From: Parashewanella tropica
Lineage (GTDB): Bacteria; Pseudomonadota; Gammaproteobacteria; Enterobacterales; Shewanellaceae
Reading direction: 5' to 3'
NCBI RefSeq assembly: GCF_004358445.1
Contig: NZ_CP037951.1
Coordinates: 1,165,501-1,229,500 of the forward strand
Length of the DNA: 64,000 nt
The position numbers were made by a program, and so were the translations under genes. Positions 7,746 to 17,634 of this stretch are shown here, in pieces (position 1 is the stretch's first letter; each line of letters opens with the position of its first letter). The notes beneath the pieces are model-generated. The model searched no databases. It was not told the DNA's origin and saw only the letters and a list, made by a program, of their open reading frames with translations.

Positions 7746-10700
7746 CACCTATCAACGTCAGCATACGTTTTGGTAAATCTCTGGGTGATCATGGTATTGA
7801 TCATGGTTTGTAATTGGATGGGTTTAAGCGCTTTAGTTAAAAAGCCAAATCCATGTTTACGAGCCAAAGTGTCCAAATCTTTATCTAGAGTCGCGGTGAT
7901 CAATATTCCAGGAATTGGCACCTGCTGCTGGATATCAACCATCAAATCTATGCCGTTGATATTGTCTTCTAACTGATAGTCCACCAGCATAATATCGATA
8001 AAATCCTGATGATTCTCGACATGAATAAACGCTTGTTCTGGCGTGTTAGCTACGTAGACTTTGCATCCCCAGTTAGTCAGAAGCTCAGACATTGCATTTG
8101 TCAGTTCTATTTCGTTATCAATACATAAAATATGTAGCCCATCTAAGTTCATTGCAGGTGAAAATAGTGGTCTTGAATTTTGTTGTTCTACAGCCCTTGG
8201 AACAAGAATACTAAAATTAGAACCTTCACCCACGTCTGATTTTAGTGTGAGTGGATGCTGCATCAAATTAGCGAGATTAAGCGCGATATTTAGCCCTAAC
8301 CCTAAGCCATTTGCAGATGATTGTTTTGTTTTTAATTGGGTGAATTGTTGAAAAATCAAATCTTGCTTATCACAGGGAATACCCGGTCCCGTGTCAATCA
8401 CTTGAATCGAAATCTGATCGTTATAATGTCTACAGCCCAATAACAGTCTTGTATTTGGAGCATAGCGGCAGGCGTTAGATAAAAAGTTTTGTAATATACG
8501 ACGTAAGAGCTTTTTATCAGATTCAATCCAAAGTTTGGTCGAAACACTGGTAAAGTGGATATTGGCTTGATGGCACAAAACCTCAAATTCTGTGGTTAAT
8601 TCATCAAACAACGATTGCAAAGAAAAAGCGGTTTTCTCTGGTGTAATTCCCCCTGATTCAATCAAGGTTATTTCATTGAGATCTTTAATCAAATCGTTGG
8701 CATGACTTAAAGAAGCATCAATATGTTCAATGGTTTGTTGTTGCACTGAACTAAGGTTCTGTTGATCATGTAGGCTGGCACAAAATAACTTTGCTGCTGC
8801 AATGGGTTGTAATAAATCATGGCTGCAAGCTTTTAAAAATTGGCTTTTTTGTATGTGTGAATGGTGGATTTTCTCGTTGGCTTTCGCCAACTCTCTATTT
8901 GACTCAGCTAAGGCGTGATTAGAAGCTTCCAGCTCTCCCGTTCTTGCCACAACTCTAGATTGCAGATCTTGTTTTTCTTCACGCAATAAAGCTTCGGCTT
9001 CTCTATATAAGGTGACATCAGTAAATGACATCACAAAGCCACCGCCCGGGATCACATTACCTCTGATCCGAATGGTTTTGCCATTACTCAAAGTTCGCTC
9101 AGTATTATGCATCGAGCCTTGCTTGATAAAATCGATACGCTTTTGCACCTGCTTATCAACTTCACTGGCGGGAACTTTACTGTGGTGCAACAAATTATAG
9201 CGAACTAATTCAGATACCGGATAGCCGACATACAAGAATTCACTGGGATAGTTAAATAAATCGACGTAAGCTTTATTCCAAGCCACAAGCTCGAGGTTTT
9301 TGTTGATAACGGAAATGCCGTCGTTGGCATTATCAATGGCGGCTTGCAGTACGTTTTGACTAAACTGCTGTTGTTGATCGGATGCCTGTTGAACAAACTC
9401 TGCCATTTCAGAAAAATCGAGCTGTCTTCCTTCTAGTATAAGGGTGAGCACTAACTTAGCAGAACTCGAACCCATAACACTGGCGAGAAGCGTTTCAGTG
9501 TGGGAAATATAAGCTCGGTTTAATTGCTGTTTATCTTTGATCTGGCTCGCCAATATTTGAAATTCAAGTTCGGATTGCTTGCGTTTTTCATCACCGACAA
9601 ATTGATTTAAAAGCGCTAATAACTCACTTAGATCAACCTTCTTAACATTGGGTTCGTTATTGCCTATATCGGTTGTTCTGGGAAAGAAATGCTCCAGCTG
9701 AATTTGCTCTTGAACCGAATGTCTTGTGAGGTAAGACAGTAAAATCATAACGCTGATATTGGCAGACAGAGCAATGAGAGTCGCGATTGTGGTTTGGTTA
9801 TAATCGAGAGACGAAAACAGATGTTCATAAACCCCTAAAGCAGGCAATAAATTCAATACCAACCAAATCGCAAAGCCAGTTGTCATACCATAAAGTGCAC
9901 CGTTGAGGTTGCCTCTTCGCCAAAAAAACGTTGCGTAAAACGCTGGACCAATTTGAGCTATCGCCCCAAATGATACTTCACCCAATACCGATAACGTGTC
10001 GGACGGGGCAATACAAAACATCCAAAAGCTTAATCCAAAAATAGCGGTAACAATCAGCTTTCTTACTCGTAAGAAGGTATTTTTGAATTGTTCGACATTG
10101 GTTTCTTTTAATCCCTTTCTGGCAAACAGGCTTGGAAAAATGATCTCATTACTCAGCATGGTACTGATGGCAATAGAGGTTATGATCACCATGGCACTGG
10201 CAGCAGAAATTGAGCCTAGAAAGCCAAATAGACTTAACCAATCATGACCCAGTAAAGCAGGAAGAAACAATACATAAGCATCAGAGCTTAGTGAGTCACT
10301 AAACAACAGCTTTCCGGCTTGGCCTAATGGAATAGCAAATACAGCAAATATCAAAATGTAGATTGGAAATAACCAGCGAGCGTACTGGGTTGTCTTTATG
10401 TCTCTTACTTCCACAATCATGGTTTGAAATTGACGAGGCATGCACAAGAATGCGGCAAACACAATGAGCATTAATCCGATAAAATCTATCGCTTTGAAAT
10501 CGGTTGAGCTCGGCTGGTTTTGCTCGGCGAGTTGCCACAACTGTAGCGGTGAGTCGTACAAATAAAAACTGACGAATACACCAATTAATAAGAAGGCAAA
10601 TAGTTTTAACAGAGATTCAAAAGCGATAGCGATGATTAACCCGATGTGACGCTCGTTAATATCAATGCTTCTAACACCAAAAGTGATACTAAAGGCGGCC

Positions 10701-11191
10701 AAAATGGTGGTGACAATTAACCCAATAAGCCCAATAGGAAGAATGTTATCCTGCCTTAGTAGCGTGTAAGAGCTGACAATGGCTTTAATTTGCAGTGCCA
10801 TATAAGGCATGGTGCCGACTAAAACCATTAACGTGACTAAAATCGCAAGGTTACGGGATTTTCCAAATCGGTTGGCGAGTAAATCGGCGATAGAGGTAAC
10901 GTTAAGTTTTAAACTGATGCCGATGATTTTTTGAATGAAAGTCCAACCAAATAAAATCAGTAAAAAGGGCGCAATGTAGACGGGTAAAAAAGAATAAGCA
11001 TTTTCTGACGCTTGACCAGCGGTGCCTAAAAAGCCCCACGATGTGCAGTATACGCCGATTGATAAGGTATAAATTAATCGTTGTTGAAAGCAGGACAGTT
11101 TATGCTTGTAACGGTAACCCCAAAAAGCTAAGGCACACAGCAAGCCTGCATAGCCGATACAAACGATAATCAATAGCCCGTTTGGAAACAT
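7742..11191 (-). CDS. crbS: Symporter-sensor hybrid histidine kinase, CrbS-like
   Basis: This 1149-residue inner-membrane protein begins with a sodium:solute symporter-like domain (about residues 1-480, thirteen or so helices). A linker/STAC-like region (about 500-600), a PAS domain (about 610-730, DNANDGISVINKNLELVAWN) and a coiled linker follow. The histidine kinase comes next, with H-box CSHDLLQPIAAAKL and ATPase boxes NFLSNACRYAP, DTGPGIP and GLGLGLNIA. A receiver domain ends it (CIDNE, LVDYQLED, TKALKP). This is the CrbS architecture, in which transport or binding of a solute is thought to tune kinase output to CrbR. Acetate or another carboxylate is the family expectation, not shown here. 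It is divergent from the porin gene of the uptake cluster, sharing a 182-base promoter region. Confidence 0.9.
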   Translation of the reverse strand: MFPNGLLIIVCIGYAGLLCALAFWGYRYKHKLSCFQQRLIYTLSIGVYCTSWGFLGTAGQASENAYSFLPVYIAPFLLILFGWTFIQKIIGISLKLNVTSIADLLANRFGKSRNLAILVTLMVLVGTMPYMALQIKAIVSSYTLLRQDNILPIGLIGLIVTTILAAFSITFGVRSIDINERHIGLIIAIAFESLLKLFAFLLIGVFVSFYLYDSPLQLWQLAEQNQPSSTDFKAIDFIGLMLIVFAAFLCMPRQFQTMIVEVRDIKTTQYARWLFPIYILIFAVFAIPLGQAGKLLFSDSLSSDAYVLFLPALLGHDWLSLFGFLGSISAASAMVIITSIAISTMLSNEIIFPSLFARKGLKETNVEQFKNTFLRVRKLIVTAIFGLSFWMFCIAPSDTLSVLGEVSFGAIAQIGPAFYATFFWRRGNLNGALYGMTTGFAIWLVLNLLPALGVYEHLFSSLDYNQTTIATLIALSANISVMILLSYLTRHSVQEQIQLEHFFPRTTDIGNNEPNVKKVDLSELLALLNQFVGDEKRKQSELEFQILASQIKDKQQLNRAYISHTETLLASVMGSSSAKLVLTLILEGRQLDFSEMAEFVQQASDQQQQFSQNVLQAAIDNANDGISVINKNLELVAWNKAYVDLFNYPSEFLYVGYPVSELVRYNLLHHSKVPASEVDKQVQKRIDFIKQGSMHNTERTLSNGKTIRIRGNVIPGGGFVMSFTDVTLYREAEALLREEKQDLQSRVVARTGELEASNHALAESNRELAKANEKIHHSHIQKSQFLKACSHDLLQPIAAAKLFCASLHDQQNLSSVQQQTIEHIDASLSHANDLIKDLNEITLIESGGITPEKTAFSLQSLFDELTTEFEVLCHQANIHFTSVSTKLWIESDKKLLRRILQNFLSNACRYAPNTRLLLGCRHYNDQISIQVIDTGPGIPCDKQDLIFQQFTQLKTKQSSANGLGLGLNIALNLANLMQHPLTLKSDVGEGSNFSILVPRAVEQQNSRPLFSPAMNLDGLHILCIDNEIELTNAMSELLTNWGCKVYVANTPEQAFIHVENHQDFIDIMLVDYQLEDNINGIDLMVDIQQQVPIPGILITATLDKDLDTLARKHGFGFLTKALKPIQLQTMINTMITQRFTKTYADVDRC

Positions 11192-11290
11192 CCTTTTCTA
11201 CCAATTTATCTTTATATTTTTCAACACAGTATCACTATATTCAGCGCATCAAAATAGCAGCAATTGAAAAGATAAATGGATCTACGACTA

Positions 11291-11304
11291 AAGTCTTAAG
11301 ACTT
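11291..11304. promoter_or_regulatory. Perfect 14-bp palindrome in the crbS/dcaP intergenic region
   Basis: AAGTCTTAAGACTT is a perfect palindrome 69 bases upstream of the porin ATG and 99 bases upstream of the crbS start. The region 11192-11373 has to hold both divergent promoters, so this is a good candidate operator. Its binding protein is unknown; CrbR or a local regulator are possibilities. Confidence 0.4.
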
Positions 11305-11373
11305 ATTGTTAATTGTTTGTAACTTGAAAATTGCTCAATGTATGGTCAATCAATAAAAAGGGAAGACCATAAA

Positions 11374-12414
11374 ATGAAAACCATAAAACTCGCCTTATTA
11401 TCGGCATCTATTTTGGCAGCAGGAACCGCCAATGCCGCATACAAAATTGATATCAACGATAAAAGCAGTATCTCGTTTGGTGGTTATATCAAAGTTGACT
11501 CACGTTTTGTCAGCGGTGATATCGCTTATCGAGATTTTTGGATTGGTACTGGTACTGTTCTACCTAAATCTCAAAATCAGTTCAAAATCTTCGCTAACGA
11601 AACACGCTTTAACACAAAATATGTGCATGGTGATGTAACGGGTTTCATCGAAATGGATTTCCTTGGTGGTGGCGGTAATCAAATTGTATCGAACTCGGCT
11701 CATCCGCGTATTCGTCACGCCTTCATTAAATATAAAGATTTTACGGTTGGTCAAACATGGACAACCTTTATGAATACCTCTGCCATTCCTGAAACGGCAG
11801 ACTTTGCTGGTGCAACCGTGGGCTTGGCGTTTATTCGTCAAGGTCAGATCCGCTACAGCATGGGTGGTTTTAAAGTCGCTCTAGAAAACCCAGAGACGTT
11901 TGGCGGTGGCGGCGGTGACGAAACCATGCCAGATGTCGTTGGTCGATATGACTTAAAAGGTGACTGGGGTACGGTTTCGTTCTCGGCTCTTGGTCGTCAA
12001 TTAGTATCGAAAACGGGCCAGAAAAATAGCGCCGTGGGTGGTTCTATCGCCGGTAAAATTAATTTATTCGATAAAGACGATCTTAAGTTCCAAGTTCACT
12101 ACGGTGAATTAGGTCGTTATATCGGTGTTGCTGCGGCACAAGATATGGTGGGTGAAAAGGTAGAGGAAGTGACTTCTTACCTTGTTGCTTATCGCCATTT
12201 CTGGTCAGACAAAACAAGAAGCTCGTTCTTCTACGGCAACATTCAAACAGATGTATCTGATATAGAACGCAGTCAGTGGGGCGTTAACGTCTTTAAAGAT
12301 GTTACTAAGAACCTTGCTGTCGGTTTTGAGGTCGGTCAATTTATGATGGATCAGAAAAACGCTTCAGATGCAGATTCATTCTACAGTCAACTTTCCCTCC
12401 GCTATACGTTGTAA
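11374..12414 (+). CDS. DcaP-like outer membrane porin
   Basis: The protein has 346 residues with a clear signal peptide (KLALLSASILAAGTANA, then AYKID). The mature start, SISFGGYIKVDSRFVSGD, followed by glycine- and aromatic-rich beta strands and an ending SLRYTL, matches the DcaP family of trimeric porins, which pass negatively charged small molecules such as dicarboxylates. The ATG at 11374 is chosen over one at 11338 because GGGAAG precedes it and it gives the signal peptide directly. It is the first gene of the uptake cluster, 72 bases before livG. It would bring the ligase cluster's substrate across the outer membrane. Confidence 0.85.
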   Translation: MKTIKLALLSASILAAGTANAAYKIDINDKSSISFGGYIKVDSRFVSGDIAYRDFWIGTGTVLPKSQNQFKIFANETRFNTKYVHGDVTGFIEMDFLGGGGNQIVSNSAHPRIRHAFIKYKDFTVGQTWTTFMNTSAIPETADFAGATVGLAFIRQGQIRYSMGGFKVALENPETFGGGGGDETMPDVVGRYDLKGDWGTVSFSALGRQLVSKTGQKNSAVGGSIAGKINLFDKDDLKFQVHYGELGRYIGVAAAQDMVGEKVEEVTSYLVAYRHFWSDKTRSSFFYGNIQTDVSDIERSQWGVNVFKDVTKNLAVGFEVGQFMMDQKNASDADSFYSQLSLRYTL

Positions 12415-12486
12415 CTTTTCAGTGGCGGCAGCTCGTTCTCCACAGTTGCCGCTCACTGCTTTTTCGATTTGATAAAAGGTGTTCCT

Positions 12487-13278
12487 ATGTCTGAATCAAT
12501 ATTACAAGTCGAAAACATTTCCCTTGCTTTTGGTGGTGTTAAAGCACTTACCGATGTCAGTTTTGATGTACCAAGAGGTTCTGTTTTTTCGATTATCGGC
12601 CCTAACGGGGCGGGTAAAACGTCCATGCTGAATTGTATTTCAGGTCGTTATCAACCAAATGCAGGTGAAATTCATTTTGATGGCAAGCGTGTTACCCATT
12701 TAAAACCTAATGATCGCGCAGACTTAGGCATAGGTCGAACATTCCAAAACCTCGCTTTGTTTGGGCATATGACGGTATTGGATAACATCATGGTGGGCAG
12801 ACACCACCTTATGAACAATAACTGGTTCACGGGACCTTTGTACTGGGCATCAAAGGCACAAAAAGAAGAACTAGAACACCGTAAAGAAGTTGAGCGAATT
12901 ATCGATTTTCTTGAAATTACTCACGTGCGTAAATCTATCGCTGGGACGCTTTCTTATGGTTTACGCAAACGAGTAGAGCTTGCTCGTGCTATGGCGCTTA
13001 ACCCTAAACTAATCCTTCTTGATGAGCCTATGGCAGGCATGAACCTTGAAGAAAAAGAAGATATGGCACGCTATATCCTCGATCTTAATGAAGAATTTGG
13101 CGTCACCATTGTGATGATTGAGCATGATATGGGCGTTGTAATGGATATCTCCCACCAAGTGATGGTGCTGGATTTTGGTAAAAAGCTCATTTGCGATTTA
13201 CCTGATGCGGTAATGGCCGACCCACATGTTAAGCAAGCTTACCTTGGCATTGAAGATGAATTAGAGGAGGCAAGCTAA
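12487..13278 (+). CDS. livG: Branched-chain-type ABC transporter ATPase (LivG class)
   Basis: This ABC ATPase has Walker A GPNGAGKTS, Q-loop FQNLALF, signature LSYGLRKRVELARA, Walker B LILLDEP and an H-loop in IEHDMG. The AGMNLEEKEDM stretch after Walker B and the insert with the tryptophan-rich loop are typical of LivG rather than LivF. The signature reads LSYG rather than the usual LSGG, as is common in LivG proteins. The ATG at 12487 is chosen because AAAGGTG precedes it. The stop overlaps the next start by one base (TAATG), so translation is probably coupled. Substrate cannot be read from the ATPase; the linked ligases argue for an organic acid. Confidence 0.9.
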   Translation: MSESILQVENISLAFGGVKALTDVSFDVPRGSVFSIIGPNGAGKTSMLNCISGRYQPNAGEIHFDGKRVTHLKPNDRADLGIGRTFQNLALFGHMTVLDNIMVGRHHLMNNNWFTGPLYWASKAQKEELEHRKEVERIIDFLEITHVRKSIAGTLSYGLRKRVELARAMALNPKLILLDEPMAGMNLEEKEDMARYILDLNEEFGVTIVMIEHDMGVVMDISHQVMVLDFGKKLICDLPDAVMADPHVKQAYLGIEDELEEAS

Positions 13279-15236
13279 TGTTGAACGATCACAGTAAATA
13301 CATCTCCTTATTAAATACCTTCCCGAAGATACTTCGCTATAACGCTTTGCATTGGCCGAATGACATTGCCATGCGTGAAAAAGAGTTTGGGATTTGGAAC
13401 GAATTCACTTGGCTCGATTATCAGCATCGCGTTCAATGGATGACGCTTGGTCTAACTCACCTTGGGATTGGCAAAGGTGAAACTATTGCTCTGCTAGGTG
13501 AAAATCGCCCTGAATGGATCTGGGGCGAAGTAGCGGCTCATACCTTAAGCGGACATTCATTAGGTATTTATCAAGACTCCATGCATGAAGAAGTGGCTTA
13601 CTTGCTCAATTTAAGTAAAGCCAAAGTGGTTATTGCGGAAGACGAAGAGCAATGCGATAAACTGCTGGAGCTTGGCGACGAGATCCCAAGTGTTGAGTTT
13701 ATCGTGTATTGCGACCCTAAAGGGATGCGCAAATACGATGATAAACGCCTGATTGATGTTGAAGATCTTTATCGCATGGGGCGTGAATACGAATCCATGC
13801 ATCATGAAGTCTATGATCAAATGGTAGATGCAACCGATCCTCTTGATGCTTCAATCTACTGCACGACTTCAGGTACCACCTCTAAACCCAAAATCGTATT
13901 ACTCAACAGTGGACGCTTTATCGAGCATTGTTGTTCTTATCTTCGTGCCGATCCTCGTCAGCCAGGTGATAATTATGTTTCTGTGTTGCCAATGCCTTGG
14001 ATCATGGAGCAGGTCTATGCGGTTGGTCAGTCATTGATTTCTCGTCAAATCGTCAACTTTGTTGAAGAACAAGAAACCATGATGGCGGATCTACGTGAAA
14101 TTGGCCCTAGCTTTGTACTGCTTGCTCCACGAGTGTGGGAAGGCATTTTAGCCGACGTTCAAGCACGAATGATGGACTCAACGCCACTTAAACGCTGGTT
14201 GTTTGATTTTGCCTTAAAGCTTTCAGGTAAAGCGCTCGATCAAGGTAAAAAGTCATTCTGGGCTGAGCTTATTCTTAATAAAGCCTTGCGTGACAGGCTT
14301 GGGTTCACGTTCTTAACCTCGGCGGCAACTGGTGGTGCCGCGATGGGGCCTGATACTTTCCGTTTTTTCCAATCTATCGGCGTGCCGTTAAGACAGCTTT
14401 ATGGTCAAACCGAAATGGCAGGTGCTTACACCATTCATAAGGGAAATGACATTGATTATGACTCCGTAGGTGTGGCATTTGATACCGCCAAAGTCAAAGT
14501 GATTAATGCTGATGAACAAGGCTTGGGTGAAGTGATTTCTCAAACGGCTGGTATGTTCACGGGATACCTAGAGAATGAAGAAGCGTTTGAAGAAGACGTC
14601 AAAGATGGCTGGATGCACACTGGTGACGCGGGCTACATAAAAGAAAACGGTCACTTAGTGGTTATCGACCGGATTAAAGACTTAGCCAAAACCAGTCACG
14701 GTTTGCAGTTCTCACCTCAGTACATTGAAAACAAACTTAAGTTTTCATCCTTTATTGGTGAAGCGGTGATCCTTGGAAAAGACCGCCCATATCTATCTGC
14801 AATATTGTGTATTCGTTACAGCATCGTTTCTAAATGGGCTGAGCAGCAAGGCTATGCGTTTACCAACTACACCAATCTTTCGACTCTGCCTGAAGTGTAC
14901 GAAAAACTTCAGCAAGAGGTAGAAAAGGTGAATGAGTCGCTGCCTGACGCTCAGAAGATCTGCAAGTTTGTGCTGCTTTATAAAGAGCTGGATGCCGATG
15001 ATGGCGAGCTTACTCGTACTCGAAAAGTTCGTCGTGGTGTAGTTGCAGAAAAATATCACGACATCATTGAGTCTATTTATGGTGGGGCTGAGCATGTGGA
15101 TGTCGACACCATGATCACCTTCCAAGACGGCAGTAAAACTCGTGTCCAAACTCAGCTTAAAGTGGCTGATGTGGTCAACGTAGTTGAGCAACCTATTGTC
15201 ACTGACAGTGAAGAAGTAACGAGGAAAGCATCATGA
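13278..15236 (+). CDS. AMP-binding acyl-CoA synthetase (long-chain/COG1022 type)
   Basis: This 652-residue adenylate-forming enzyme has the phosphate-binding loop YCTTSGTTSKPK, the A5 motif YGQTEMAGAY, the A7/A8 motif WMHTGDAGY and the hinge VIDRIKD. The C-terminal catalytic lysine region reads LTRTRKVRR. Residue content fits the FadD15/Faa1-like group often linked with Liv-type transporters. It should form an acyl-AMP and then an acyl-CoA from an imported carboxylic acid in the cytoplasm. GAGGAGG precedes the start, and its end overlaps livH by four bases (ATGA). Chain length or aromatic preference cannot be told from sequence. Confidence 0.85.
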   Translation: MLNDHSKYISLLNTFPKILRYNALHWPNDIAMREKEFGIWNEFTWLDYQHRVQWMTLGLTHLGIGKGETIALLGENRPEWIWGEVAAHTLSGHSLGIYQDSMHEEVAYLLNLSKAKVVIAEDEEQCDKLLELGDEIPSVEFIVYCDPKGMRKYDDKRLIDVEDLYRMGREYESMHHEVYDQMVDATDPLDASIYCTTSGTTSKPKIVLLNSGRFIEHCCSYLRADPRQPGDNYVSVLPMPWIMEQVYAVGQSLISRQIVNFVEEQETMMADLREIGPSFVLLAPRVWEGILADVQARMMDSTPLKRWLFDFALKLSGKALDQGKKSFWAELILNKALRDRLGFTFLTSAATGGAAMGPDTFRFFQSIGVPLRQLYGQTEMAGAYTIHKGNDIDYDSVGVAFDTAKVKVINADEQGLGEVISQTAGMFTGYLENEEAFEEDVKDGWMHTGDAGYIKENGHLVVIDRIKDLAKTSHGLQFSPQYIENKLKFSSFIGEAVILGKDRPYLSAILCIRYSIVSKWAEQQGYAFTNYTNLSTLPEVYEKLQQEVEKVNESLPDAQKICKFVLLYKELDADDGELTRTRKVRRGVVAEKYHDIIESIYGGAEHVDVDTMITFQDGSKTRVQTQLKVADVVNVVEQPIVTDSEEVTRKAS

Positions 15237-16126
15237 ATACAGATTTATTACTTCAACTGATCACCAATGGGCTGATTGTTGGCTTGCTATATGGCGTTGT
15301 CGGCATGTGTTTCGTTCTGGTGTACAAATCAACCCAAATTGTGAACTTTGCTCAAGGTGAGTTCTTATTACTCGGTGCTTGGGTTTGTTGGGCATTCTTA
15401 GTCTATATGCAGATCCCATTCTTCTTGGGCTTCATATTTACCATGATATTTATGGCGATATTCGGTGTGCTTTTACAGCTCATAGTTCTGCGCCCGATGA
15501 TTGGTGAGCCTATTATCTCAGTGATCATGGTGACCATTGGTCTATCGATTTTCTTCCAAGCGCTAACCAAATGGATTTTCGGTGTCGCACCTCAGAGTTA
15601 TCCAAAAGTATTCGAAGCTAATTCTGTCGATATCATGGGTATGAGTATTGAACCAGCTTATCTGATGAGTATGGTGATTGCGGTGCTTATTATGATTGGC
15701 TTCTACCTGTTCTTTAAACACTCCAAGCATGGCTTAGCAATGCGAGCAACAGCGTTTGATCAGCAAGCTGCACAAAGTTTAGGGATCTCAGTTAAGCAAG
15801 TATTTGCCATGAGCTGGGGAATTGCCGCGACTGTTTCAGCAACTGCAGGTGTCGTTATGGGCATGGTTAACGGAGTTTCTGATTCACTGTCTGTGATGGG
15901 AATTAAAGTATTCCCTGCTGTCATTTTGGGGGGATTAGATTCTATTGTCGGTGCGATTGTCGGTGGCTTGACCATAGGTGTGTTGGAAAACTTAGCTGAG
16001 TTCTTCGACAGCCAATTCTTGCACATAGGCAACATGTACGACATTGCCCCATTTTATGTATTGCTGATCATCCTTTGGTTTAAACCATATGGCCTATTTG
16101 GCACTAAAGACATTGAACGCATTTAA
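15233..16126 (+). CDS. livH: Branched-chain-type ABC permease (LivH class)
   Basis: This 297-residue inner-membrane permease has about eight hydrophobic segments. The N-terminal block NGLIVGLLYGVVGMCFVLVY, the motif NFAQGEFLLLGAW, and the C-terminal loop AVILGGLDSIVGAIVGG (EAA-like loop) mark it as LivH. The start overlaps the ligase stop (ATGA) with GAGGAAA as ribosome site. Its stop codon lies inside the first bases of a 250-bp inverted-repeat element that separates it from livM. That suggests the element inserted within the operon at or next to the stop codon. Confidence 0.9.
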   Translation: MNTDLLLQLITNGLIVGLLYGVVGMCFVLVYKSTQIVNFAQGEFLLLGAWVCWAFLVYMQIPFFLGFIFTMIFMAIFGVLLQLIVLRPMIGEPIISVIMVTIGLSIFFQALTKWIFGVAPQSYPKVFEANSVDIMGMSIEPAYLMSMVIAVLIMIGFYLFFKHSKHGLAMRATAFDQQAAQSLGISVKQVFAMSWGIAATVSATAGVVMGMVNGVSDSLSVMGIKVFPAVILGGLDSIVGAIVGGLTIGVLENLAEFFDSQFLHIGNMYDIAPFYVLLIILWFKPYGLFGTKDIERI

Positions 16127-16374
16127 CCTAAATCAGCCAATTAAACGCATTTATGCATTGTAAAAACTGATTTAAAAATTGAAAAAAATTGATGTATGAC
16201 TAACTCATTCGGAGATGCTGTGTGTTCATACGCTGGATAAAATAGCTGCTAGCTGCGTTACGACTAAGTACGTAACAAGAGGTGCAAGTAGAGTAACTAC
16301 TTGCTGCAATTCAAGCCTTGCTATCAGCCCTTTTCTCTACGCCTATGAACACCCTTAACTGACTGATTTAGGTT
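16125..16374. repeat. Family C inverted-repeat element inside the liv operon (250 bp)
   Basis: The element is bounded by a 20-bp terminal inverted repeat with two mismatches: AACCTAAATCAGCCAATTAA at the left and TTAACTGACTGATTTAGGTT at the right. A second inner pair is GTGTTCATACGC with a near match GCCTATGAACAC, and small hairpins such as GTTACGACTAAGTACGTAAC and GCAAGTAGAGTAACTACTTGC fill the middle. No gene is inside. It sits between livH and livM and includes the livH stop codon. It looks like a non-autonomous mobile element or a large structured repeat. No other copy is in the window. Confidence 0.65.
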
Positions 16375-16390
16375 AGGGAGAAAAACTACT

Positions 16391-17467
16391 ATGTCAACAA
16401 GTGTAACTATGCGCCCGTGTGGTGACTTCAGAACCAGTTATAAGCAAGACACGACAATCTTTGAAACCAAGACCATACGCTGGTTTGCAATTTTAGCGAT
16501 TGCCTTTGCATGTTTTGCTCCGTTTATTTTGGATGCTTATTATTTAACGCTGTTTATTCAAGTGTCTTACTTGGGTATTGCAGCATTAGGCTTAAACATT
16601 CTGGTCGGCTTTACTGGACAAATCTCGTTAGGACACGGTGCATTCTTTGGTTTTGGTGCCTTTGCTTCGGCTTGGTTAAACACGCAATTCAATATTCCTG
16701 TGGTGTTTTGTATTCCACTGGCAGGCTTTTTAACTATGGCTGTGGGCATGATGTTTGGTATGCCTGCTGCGAGAATTAAAGGTTTGTACTTAGCCATCGC
16801 AACCCTTGCGGCTCAATTTATCATTGAAGACTTCTTTGGACGTGCGGAGTGGTTCTCGGGCGGTGCCGCTGGCTCATTGGCAGAGCCAATCAACATCTTT
16901 GGTTTTGCTTTTGATACCGATGAAAGTTTCTATTACGTGGCCTTATTCGCACTCGTGTTCATGTTCATTTGGGGCTGTAACCTAATGAGAACACGAGATG
17001 GTCGTGCGTTCGTTGCAGTACGTGACCATTACCTAAGTGCAGAGATCATGGGCGTGAAGCTTAACAAGTATCGTCTACTTTCATTCGGTATTTCGTCCTT
17101 CTATGCCGGTATTGGTGGCGCGCTTTACGCTCACTATCTTGGCTATGTGTCTGCCGAAGGATTCACTATCTTTATGTCTATTCAGTTCCTTGCCATGGTC
17201 ATTATTGGTGGTCTTGGCTCTATCAAAGGAACGCTAATGGGCGTGGTGTTTATGGTGCTATTGCCAGAAGCCATGGAAGCCAGTGTATCAGTCATTAAAG
17301 ACACATCAATTGGTGCACACCCTATGTTGGTTGACGGTCTGGCTTACATTAAAGAAATGGCAATTGGTCTTGTGATCATCCTGTTCCTTATCTTTGAACC
17401 AGAAGGATTAGCGCACCGTTGGAATCAAATTAAAAACTATTGGAAGAGTTACCCATTCGCATATTAA
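16391..17467 (+). CDS. livM: Branched-chain-type ABC permease (LivM class)
   Basis: This 358-residue permease has about ten hydrophobic segments. The block ALGLNILVGFTGQISLGHGAFFGFGA, here spanning a pair of helices, and the loop MVIIGGLGSIKGTLMGVVF are LivM hallmarks. It also has the FLIFEPEGLAHRW end typical of the family. It is separated from livH by the 250-bp element rather than by the usual short gap, yet keeps its own GGGAG ribosome site close to the ATG. It pairs with LivH to form the membrane channel. Its 3' end is followed by a family A repeat. Confidence 0.9.
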   Translation: MSTSVTMRPCGDFRTSYKQDTTIFETKTIRWFAILAIAFACFAPFILDAYYLTLFIQVSYLGIAALGLNILVGFTGQISLGHGAFFGFGAFASAWLNTQFNIPVVFCIPLAGFLTMAVGMMFGMPAARIKGLYLAIATLAAQFIIEDFFGRAEWFSGGAAGSLAEPINIFGFAFDTDESFYYVALFALVFMFIWGCNLMRTRDGRAFVAVRDHYLSAEIMGVKLNKYRLLSFGISSFYAGIGGALYAHYLGYVSAEGFTIFMSIQFLAMVIIGGLGSIKGTLMGVVFMVLLPEAMEASVSVIKDTSIGAHPMLVDGLAYIKEMAIGLVIILFLIFEPEGLAHRWNQIKNYWKSYPFAY

Positions 17468-17539
17468 AGACGTTTTGCGTAATTGAAATAAGTATCAATC
17501 TAATGTGTAACTTACAGAAATATTGAATCAATACAGAGA

Positions 17540-17634
17540 GGAGAAATAGTGTGATAAGACAACCGTCCGTGACAGGACGTCACGGACGTCAGCACATGGA
17601 CGTGCGCTTCTGTTGGCGTTCACACTATTGCTCC
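17540..17634 (+). repeat. Family A structured palindromic repeat, copy 2
   Basis: About 95 bp between livM and the binding-protein gene. The outer inverted repeat pairs AATAGTGTGA with TCACACTATT. Hairpin 1 has a perfect 10-bp stem CGTCCGTGAC / GTCACGGACG around loop AGGAC. Hairpin 2 is GCACATGGACGTGC with one mispair. A GTG within its left arm opens an apparent upstream extension of the binding-protein frame, which is unlikely to be translated. Confidence 0.9.
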
